Part shown: positions 6,783-11,083 of the stretch, piece by piece
How positions within the stretch are numbered: position 1 is the stretch's first letter
How the letters are laid out: each line of letters starts with the position of its first letter
Assembly (NCBI GenBank): GCA_005223375.1
Contig: RXOD01006161.1
Span: forward strand, 1 to 11,083
Source: Amoebophrya sp. AT5.2
Taxonomy: Eukaryota; Sar; Dinophyceae; Syndiniales; Amoebophryaceae
Direction: 5' to 3'
DNA: 11,083 nucleotides
Notes under the pieces: model-generated
Databases searched by the model: none
Seen by the model: only the letters and a program-made list of their open reading frames with translations
Told to the model about the DNA's origin: nothing
Made by a program: the position numbers and the translations under genes

Positions 6783-7213
6783 CTGTTGTGGGAACGTGTT
6801 TGGGTCGTCGAGTGGACGTCGATGAATCAAACTAGGAGTCGGTCGCCGTGGCCAACGACCATCCGACGAAGATGCCGACGCCAGAGCTCATTCCCACGCT
6901 CGATCTCGGCTTCGTGCCGGAGTACCAGCGTACCTGGAGCAAGACTGACCCCTAGACGAAGCGGCGAAAGGGGAGAAGCAGCTGCTTCGACATCGCGCTG
7001 GGACGCCCAGACGGCTTCGGCCCAGACTCCAAGAAGTGAAAGCGACAGCGAGGAACAAGGCACAGTGAGCTCAGCATGTTTATAGGCAACACTTCTACAG
7101 TAGATCACTCACTCTCACATCACCTACAGTAGGACTAGGAATCGAAAGAATTTTGTCTATTTAACTTAATTAGTTTACATCAACCAATACTACAAGAGAA
7201 GCAAAGCAAGCAC
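6783..7213 (-). other. Candidate 431-nt intron or unassigned gap
   Basis: A GT donor at 7213-7212 (ACAAAG|GTGCTT) and an AG at 6784-6783 (CACAACAG) join the flanking frames in phase. The in-phase GACCC shared by both flanks gives an alternative direct-repeat junction. The gap has an AT-rich part (about 7085-7190), two CTACAGTAG copies at 7095 and 7124, and a short plus-strand reading frame at 6836-6954. Confidence 0.35.
6836..6954 (+). CDS. Short plus-strand candidate frame
   Basis: Open between TAG at 6833 and TAG at 6955. From the ATG at 6872 it reads M-P-T-P-E-L-I-P-T-L-D-L-G-F-V-P-E-Y, then Q-R-T-W-S-K-T-D-P. About 23 of 27 codons end in G or C, better than the overlapping minus-strand frame, and the peptide looks protein-like. 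It is short, has no identifiable partner exon, and lies in a probable intron of the opposite-strand gene, so it may be a nested fragment or chance. Confidence 0.25.
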
Positions 7214-7569
7214 CTTTGTCGGGTCCCTGCCAGGGTCCCTGCCCGCGGGCGGTAGAGGTATCCATGCTCCAGCCGGGTGGTAGAGGTATCGCTAGCCACG
7301 CCCAGTCGATTGGGTCCGGGCTTCGGGTACGGGCATGCGGTAACCCGGGCCGCCGAACGGGTCGGCCACCGCCGTCGTTGTCGGGGTCGTAATCGCTGCT
7401 CTCCCCCGCGAACGGATCCTCGACGAGCTCACTCTCGCCGCCATCCTCGGACCCACCCATGGCCATGGGCCCAGCTCCTGCAGAACCGCCTCCCGACCCG
7501 TGGCGAATCGCCCCGCTCTCGCTCTGCGCTCCGGAATCAGCAGCGGCAGCAAAATTACAATCGTCGTCC
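7214..7569 (-). CDS. Exon of the DPF-motif gene, acidic and Gly-rich
   Basis: The frame starts directly at the edge of the inverted-repeat element at 7575-7903 and reads D-D-D-C-N-F-A-A-A-A-D-S-G-A-Q then G-S-G-G-G-S-A-G-A-G-P-M-A-M. It continues with E-L-V-E-D-P-F-A-G-E-S-S-D (DPF at 7418-7410), linking it in style to the exon at 6782-5916. Beyond about codon 65 the sequence becomes Arg/Pro-rich, while a second minus frame there reads V-A-D-P-F-G-G-P-G-Y, so a frameshift or small intron after D-N-D-G is possible. The frame reads on to TAA at 7170 if the donor at 7213 is not used. An ATG at 7466 exists, but continuity across the element suggests it is internal. Confidence 0.5.
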
Positions 7570-7574
7570 TTATC
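7570..7574 (+). repeat. Target-site duplication, left copy (TTATC)
   Basis: TTATC lies immediately outside the left terminal inverted repeat and is matched by TTATC at 7904-7908 on the other side. On the coding strand it reads GATAA. Confidence 0.85.
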
Positions 7575-7903
7575 TTAAAGGGGAGACAGACCCAGTCTGA
7601 TTATCAGTCTGCTTTTGAAATATTTTCACTATATATCCCTGTCCAACAATCTATCTGGACCAAACCACGAGCCGAATCACTTACACAGGGGCCGCAGCTC
7701 AGAAGTAAATGCCCGGGCGACGCTTTCGTCGCGGCTCGCGGCGGAACGGTCTGCGCGGAACCCCGGGAGGAGAAGGAAGGCGCTGCGCTGGTTTGGAAGA
7801 GAAGCGAAAACTCCACGCAGGGCCTTCTCCTGCGTCAGAAACTCCTAGAAGTAATAAATTAATGAGTGTCCCAGTAGACAGAAACGGTCTTTCTCCCCTT
7901 TAA
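7575..7903 (-). mobile_element. MITE-like or introner-like element, 329 bp
   Basis: The ends are inverted repeats of 18 bp with one mismatch: TTAAAGGGGAGACAGACC at 7575-7592, and the reverse complement of TTAAAGGGGAGAAAGACC at 7886-7903. The element is flanked by a perfect 5-bp direct repeat TTATC. It carries no convincing coding sequence. Open stretches (for example plus 7500-7862) run across its edges and show no transposase features. It is non-autonomous by size. It sits inside a minus-strand coding frame: to its right the exon runs into TAA made partly by the element's own TTAA end, and to its left the frame resumes. Removing the element plus one TTATC (334 nt) joins the two frames exactly. 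Strand is given as that of the host gene. This fits either a recent insertion or an intron created by the insertion. Confidence 0.85.
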
Positions 7904-8157
7904 TTATCGTCCATCTGCGGCAGCAGGTTCGTGCCATTCTTCGGCAGCTTCTGCGCAGCGGCAGGCGTAGCCGTAGCCCCGGCGGTGGCTCCAGGTCCTG
8001 ATAGTTCGTCCCAGATCGCTTTCGCTTCCTCCTCCACAGGCTGAAAATTGTCCAACTTCGCCTCCGGGTTCTTCACCAACCACGTCACCAGCTCGAGCTC
8101 CAGGGCTGTCGGCGCCGGGCAATCCTCTCGCGGTACGTGGATCGTTACAGGTTGGCA
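7904..8157 (-). CDS. Exon of the DPF-motif gene, hypothetical domain
   Basis: After TAG at 8160-8158 the minus frame reads C-Q-P-V-T-I-H-V-P-R-E-D-C-P-A-P-T-A-L, then E-L-V-T-W-L-V-K-N-P-E-A-K-L and an acidic helix-like stretch (V-E-E-E-A-K-A-I-W-D-E-L). An Ala/Thr-rich linker and L-P-Q-M-D-D follow. The balance of charged and hydrophobic residues makes this one of the most protein-like stretches here, but I do not recognise the family. The apparent stop at 7902-7900 is supplied by the inserted element. The right edge is uncertain: a CCAA shared in phase with the end of the exon at 9205 gives Q-H-Q-P-V-T, and a second option joins at an AG near 8125. Confidence 0.6.
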
Positions 8158-8183
8158 CTAGTTCACATTTCGAAAAACATAGC

Positions 8184-8214
8184 GCAAGACATGGAGCCCG
8201 CCGCCGTGTCTTGC
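8184..8214 (+). repeat. 8-bp stem hairpin
   Basis: GCAAGACA at 8184-8191 is the exact reverse complement of TGTCTTGC at 8207-8214, with a 15-nt GC-rich loop. Its role is unknown. Confidence 0.7.
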
Positions 8215-8821
8215 TGCGTCTTCTCGTCTAAGAAATGCACGCGCTGCGGTACGCCTCTCAGTCTTAGTTACCCTCCAGGCCTAGCGGTGGCGCTCCCCTA
8301 CTCGCGTGGCCGTTCCACTTCCCGCTCCCGTCCGACAGGGGCTAGACTAGGATAGCCCCCGACGCCTTTAGCTGCCGCACAGCACCCCCGTCGGCAAGGC
8401 GACAAGCATGACAGCAATACAAGACTGACACGAAGACCAAAGCGCGGCCTGCTGCTAGTGCTGCAATTCTCTGCGGCCGCGCCATCCGCATCCATAGTTC
8501 ACACACATGCCCCATTCCTATATGCGAAAAGCATGCACTTTCTCCCATTCGATATCCAAGCTAAGCCCGGCCTTTGCGTTCGGAGCACCTTAACCTTATG
8601 GCTATGCGTATGGCTATGCCGGCCAATATGGATTAACCCAACCCGTAAGATCGGATACAGCACGACCACGAGGCTGTCGCTGATCCTCGCGCGCAGCGAT
8701 CCGTAACCCCGCTCCACGAGCTGCCTGCCATTCAGGGCAGTATACTGGACCCCTCTTTACAAGGAGGCCAAGACTCAAAGTATTTCGTCCGTCCCTTCGC
8801 TAAAAATTATTGGAGGCACAG

Positions 8822-8909
8822 CGTCGATGGATCGGCCCGACCACAAGCCATCTGCTCGCGAATCGCGATCATTGAGAAGAAAGCCTATGGCCGAGCCGAT
8901 CCGTCGATG
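8822..8909 (+). repeat. Imperfect inverted repeat, about 22-bp arms
   Basis: The segment beginning GCGTCGATGGATCGGC near 8822 matches the reverse complement of the segment ending near 8909 (GGCCGAGCCGATCCGTCGA) at about 17 of 22 positions. The spacer of about 44 nt itself contains a TCGCGA-rich palindromic stretch. It could fold into an extended cruciform. Confidence 0.55.
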
Positions 8910-9204
8910 GCGATGCTGTGAGGTGCATCCTACGATCGGCATGCGTTGTAAATGCACGCACGAAGGCCAGGCGAAGTACAGGGCAGCGGCGTGGCAATGG
9001 CAACGAGATCCATGCGCCGCGACTTCATGCGGTCTAAATAAGTAGTGAGCGGCATCGGCCTACGCGTGAATCCCAAGGAACCCCCTGAACACTTCGGCAA
9101 GCTTTTGCTTCCGCCCTCTAGCTAGATTGTTCGCCGCGCCGCCAACAGTCACAAAGGAATGATCGCAGCGCTTCTACTTCATCTAAGACTAGGACGCGCC
9201 TACC

Positions 9205-9482
9205 TTGGTGCTGGCCCCCCTGGTAATTTTTCGTCTTGAACTTTCCCTGCGAAGTCCAATGCCGGCGACTTTTCCAGGACCCGTCGACGATCTTCTTCGA
9301 GAAGCCCTCCGGCGTTGCATACAATGGAGCGTCTTTGGTCAGCGAGAACGTGTTCGTCGGTGTCAGCACATTCTGCCCGCCCACGCCCGTCCCCTCCGAA
9401 AGGATCACGTTCTGAACGAGAATTTTCCGATTCGAATACGCTGCGACGATGGCTTTTTTCCAGAATTCGAGCGTCGGTTCCT
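9205..9482 (-). CDS. Exon of the DPF-motif gene, mixed-composition domain
   Basis: The frame begins after a strong 3' splice site (TTCTTTCCCTTGATAG) and reads E-E-P-T-L-E-F-W-K-K-A-I-V-A-A-Y then R-K-I-L-V-Q-N-V-I-L-S-E-G. It continues T-N-T-F-S-L-T-K-D-A-P-L-Y-A-T-P-E-G and ends G-K-F-K-T-K-N-Y-Q-G-G-Q-H-Q. It is hydrophobic/charged mixed, probably beta-rich, and not low-complexity, so it is likely part of a folded domain; no family recognised. I end it at CACCAAG with a possible donor GTAGGC at 9203; reading on gives a stop near 9118. The 5' junction is well supported by phase and by a GATAGA direct repeat. Confidence 0.6.
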
Positions 9483-9534
9483 CTATCAAGGGAAAGAATG
9501 ACGCGACTCAAGGGGAGGTCCGCAATTCAAAAAT
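9483..9534 (-). other. Candidate 52-nt intron with direct-repeat edges
   Basis: GATAGA occurs on the minus strand at 9539-9534 and again at 9487-9482, in the same codon phase. Removing the interval between equivalent positions joins E-S-S-K-I to E-E-P-T-L without a stop; reading through meets TGA at once. One consistent choice of edges gives an intron starting AT and ending AG, with a pyrimidine-rich 3' end (TCATTCTTTCCC). No GT-AG choice fits the same frames as simply. Confidence 0.6.
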
Positions 9535-9700
9535 CTATCTTCGAGCTTTCGGGGGCGGTTTCGCGATCTGGCGCGCGGGAGTGCTGGCGCAAGGACTGCG
9601 AGCGCGACGTGCTGGCAGCCTCCGCCAGCCGGACAGATTTGGCACGGGATCCACCAGCCGGCGCTTGCGCGGCGGCTGGGCGGGCTGCCGGCGGCCTGCT
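9535..9700 (-). CDS. Exon of the DPF-motif gene, Ala/Ser/Arg-rich
   Basis: From the right-hand copy of an 18-bp direct repeat the frame reads S-R-P-P-A-A-R-P-A-A-A-Q-A-P-A-G-G, then L-A-E-A-A-S-T-S-R-S-Q-S and ends R-E-T-A-P-E-S-S-K-I at the 52-nt intron. It looks like a disordered N-terminal region. The frame stays open further right into the palindromic array, but those codons are repeat-derived. Joining it to the exon at 10591-10514 through the shared S-R-P-P-A-A segment keeps the frame. Confidence 0.5.
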
Positions 9701-10531
9701 GCCAGAAGAGAACACGGAGCACGTGCTTACGCTCTGACGGAAGAGCCAACACATTTCCACGCAAATGCATTCCGTTGCGGCGGAGCGTGTGCCTGTGTTC
9801 TGCTGCAACGGAGCAAACATGTTCCCCAGCGGAACACGTACACGGAGCATGTGCTTACGATTACGCTCTGCTGCAACGGAGCAAACATGTCTCGCGTGCA
9901 CGTACATGCTCCCACGCGAATGCGTTCCGCTGCAGCGGAGCGCGTGCTTATGTTCTGCTGCAACGGAACAAACACGCGCCCACGCAAATACGTTCCGTCG
10001 CAGCGGAGCGCGTGCTTATCTATGTTCAGTTGCAGCGGAGCGATCATGGTTCCACGCAAATATGTTCCGTCGCAGCGGAGCGCGTGCTTCTTATGAACAT
10101 GTCTCGCGTACACTTGTGCACGAACATACTGCGACTGCCACGCAAACATGTTCCGTCGCAGCGGAACAGAGCACGTGCTTACGTTCTGCTGAAACGGAAC
10201 ACGTCTCGCGTGCGCGAACATGTTTCCACGCAAACGCATTCCGTTGCAGCGGAACATGTACACGGAGCACGTGCTTCTGCTCAGTTCCGTTGCAACCACC
10301 GGAACACGTCGCGCGTGCACGAATATGCTTCCCCGCAAACATGTTCCCTTCCGTTCGTTGCAAGCCGCGGAACATGTACACGGAACATGTGCGTATATTC
10401 TGCTGCAACGGAACACGTCTCGCGTGCACGAACATGCTTCAACATGTTCCGTCGCAGCGGCGCACGTCCTTACGTTTCGCGTGCACAAACATGCTTGCTG
10501 CCAGCCGGAGGCCTGCTGCCGGAGGCCTGCT
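9683..10531 (-). repeat. 18-bp in-frame direct repeats bounding the palindromic array
   Basis: AGCAGGCCTCCGGCAGCA (minus strand of 10531-10514) and AGCAGGCCGCCGGCAGCC (minus strand of 9700-9683) match at 16 of 18 positions and both encode S-R-P-P-A-A in the same frame. They are 831 nt apart. In that frame the interval contains TAA codons at 10093-10091 and 10018-10016, so the interval is not a continuous coding insertion. Further partial copies of the GC-rich repeat sit just inside the right end (10499-10520). Confidence 0.6.
9757..10496 (+). repeat. Array of near-palindromic 16-mers in longer units
   Basis: About 16 copies of a self-complementary motif close to TTCCGYTGCARCGGAA start at 9770, 9798, 9866, 9925, 9953, 9993, 10025, 10065, 10151, 10184, 10239, 10285, 10398 and 10447, with decayed versions near 9822 and 10343. 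They are nested in longer units that begin with CCACGCAAAY (9757, 9912, 9980, 10052, 10138, 10226, 10331) and are 68-155 bp long. Other short palindromes recur at fixed places in the unit: ACATGT, GCACGTGC, GTGCAC and GTAC. Open frames of over 200 codons exist on both strands because the motif contains no stop in most frames, so I do not call these genes. Confidence 0.9.
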
Positions 10532-10591
10532 GCTACGACAAAAGAGAATGAAAGGGATCCGCAAGGAGGGAGGCCGCGACTGGCTACGCAT
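10514..10591 (-). CDS. Candidate first exon of the DPF-motif gene
   Basis: ATG at 10591-10589 opens M-R-S-Q-S-R-P-P-S-L-R-I-P-F-I-L-F-C-R-S, then S-R-P-P-A-A at the left copy of the 18-bp repeat. The start is chosen because it is the first ATG downstream of an in-frame TAG (about 10680) and lies 113 bp after the previous gene's stop on the same strand. The short hydrophobic core (I-P-F-I-L-F-C) is too brief for a firm signal-peptide call. Its frame agrees with the exon at 9700-9535 if the palindromic array is removed. Confidence 0.4.
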
Positions 10592-10704
10592 GCCGCGGAG
10601 ACGATCCGTCTCCGAAGTGGGGCACTGGTCGAGGCTGCCGCGAGCTAAGGTCGGTGTAGCCGCGGGGCGGCGTTGAAGTACCTAAAGAAAGCGGACCAGA
10701 AGCC

Positions 10705-11083
10705 TTAAGATGTAGCCCCTCGAACCGCCATGCCCCTGAGTCGCTTTATTTTCTTCGTATCCTGTTTCTGCTGCGCGAACGTCTGGACACCCAGCCACGC
10801 CCTCTCCAAGGACTGGCTCGCGTAGGCTGTTCGCGCGAGCCCGTTCTCTCGGGCGGCCAAGCCCATGAACCAGCGCCCGCGGTCTGTTACTGTGCCGTCC
10901 GCGAGCACGTCGAAGAAATTTATGGCCAGACCAGCTGCGACGCAAGCAGTCGCAAAGTAGAAGTAGAAAGACAAAGGCCGCAATCTTGTTCCAAAAGCCA
11001 ACCCAAAAGCCAATCCAATAGCCAATCCAAAAGCCAATCCAAAAGCCAATCCAAAAGCCAACCCAAAAGCCAATCCAAAAGCC
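10705..11083 (-). CDS. C-terminal part of a gene with (GLAF)n repeats, partial
   Basis: The frame is open from the window edge and ends with TAA at 10705. The first part is a four-residue repeat G-L-A-(F/I). Then come P-L-S-F-Y-F-Y-F-A-T-A-C-V-A-A-G-L-A and I-N-F-F-D-V-L-A-D-G-T-V-T, a likely membrane-spanning or buried hydrophobic segment followed by R-G-R-W-F-M-G-L-A-A-R-E-N-G. The C-terminus is basic (K-K-I-K-R-L-R-G-M-A-V-R-G). The non-repeat part is compositionally normal and very likely coding. The 5' end lies outside the window. No family recognised. Confidence 0.65.
   Translation of the reverse strand, partial: AFGLAFGLAFGLAFGLAFGLAIGLAFGLAFGTRLRPLSFYFYFATACVAAGLAINFFDVLADGTVTDRGRWFMGLAARENGLARTAYASQSLERAWLGVQTFAQQKQDTKKIKRLRGMAVRGATS
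10991..11083 (-). repeat. 12-bp tandem repeat encoding Gly-Leu-Ala-Phe
   Basis: About 7.75 copies of CCAAAAGCCAAY run to the window edge and probably beyond. Variation is confined to one third-position C/T and one unit with T for A (Phe to Ile). On the minus strand each unit encodes four residues, so changes in copy number keep the frame and lengthen a hydrophobic stretch. Confidence 0.95.

Larger units (their letters stand above)
8158..9204. other. Unassigned kilobase, probable intron
   Basis: There is no convincing gene on either strand. Plus-strand frames exist at 8137-8355 (with K-K-C-T-R-C-G), 8458-8706 and 8827-9045, but none shows sustained codon bias or a recognisable motif. Structures seen: a hairpin at 8184-8214, a short TATGGCTATGC duplication near 8595-8618, a CTGCC/GGCAG hairpin at 8732-8747, and a larger imperfect inverted repeat at about 8822-8909. 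It separates two minus-strand coding frames and has no clear terminal repeats. Confidence 0.4.

Noticed and set aside
6967..6978. AAAGGGGAGAA resembling the 329-bp element's end
   Set aside because: There is an 11-bp match only, with no inverted partner and no target duplication nearby.
7240..7290. Possible WW domain start (P-L-P-P-G-W-S-M)
   Set aside because: The signal comes from a duplicated GGTAGAGGTATC-type segment, and no second Trp or the N-P-x-T-x-x-T-x-W region follows in frame.
9449..10676. Long plus-strand and minus-strand reading frames through the palindrome array as genes
   Set aside because: Several registers on both strands are open at once and the peptides are only translations of the repeat unit.
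10667..10704. Micro-intron between TCTTAAGG and TCTTTAGG after the (GLAF)n gene
   Set aside because: The implied intron would be about 22 nt and the repeats are imperfect; a true stop at 10705 is simpler.
1..11083. tRNA, rRNA, riboswitch or bacterial promoter/terminator elements
   Set aside because: No B-box GGTTCGAATCC-type core, no rRNA-like blocks and no bacterial regulatory context were found on either strand.

Overview
This window looks like eukaryotic nuclear DNA from a GC-rich, intron-bearing protist. No prokaryotic operon, rRNA or tRNA is visible. Reading frames are short and interrupted. The likely proteins are rich in Ala/Ser/Thr/Gly and low-complexity runs, and several kinds of minisatellite are present. 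Every credible reading frame is on the minus strand. One-way gene order, non-canonical introns and insertion-derived introns would fit a dinoflagellate-lineage alveolate (Amoebophrya-like), but this is inference and no diagnostic marker gene was recognised.

Layout, read along the minus strand from the right edge. (1) 11083-10705: C-terminal part of one gene that opens in a 12-bp repeat encoding (GLAF)n and ends at 10705. (2) A second gene probably starts at the ATG at 10591-10589, 113 bp further on. I could chain its exons: 10591-10514, 9700-9535, 9482-9205, 8157-7904, 7569-7214, 6782-5916 and 5832-5567. Between them lie an 831-nt block of palindromic repeats flanked by 18-bp direct repeats, a 52-nt intron flanked by GATAGA, an unresolved gap of about 1 kb, a 329-bp element with 18-bp terminal inverted repeats and a 5-bp target duplication, a 431-nt candidate intron and an 83-nt GT-AG intron. 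In several cases taking out the insert rejoins the two flanking frames exactly. (3) A further chain on the same strand, possibly the same gene because no start codon is visible: about 5440-5279, 4799-3557, 3377-3177 (or to a stop at 3115) and perhaps 2063-1744. Its introns hold a 13-bp G-rich array (4867-5140) and a degenerate 18-21-bp minisatellite (about 2340-2960). (4) 1743-1: mostly unassigned, with a weak 261-codon frame (1293-508) and, at the left edge, an array of a 10-bp motif resembling a splice donor.

No product could be assigned to a named family. The middle gene carries DPF-type tripeptides in an acidic region and the next chain carries a short Cys-rich segment, but both are descriptions rather than functions. 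The main point of the window is its architecture: an apparently continuous minus-strand coding sequence broken by inserts that each carry their own repeat family, several bounded by short direct repeats in the same codon phase. This is the pattern expected of introner-like elements. Exon edges are my own frame and splice-site readings and need RNA evidence.
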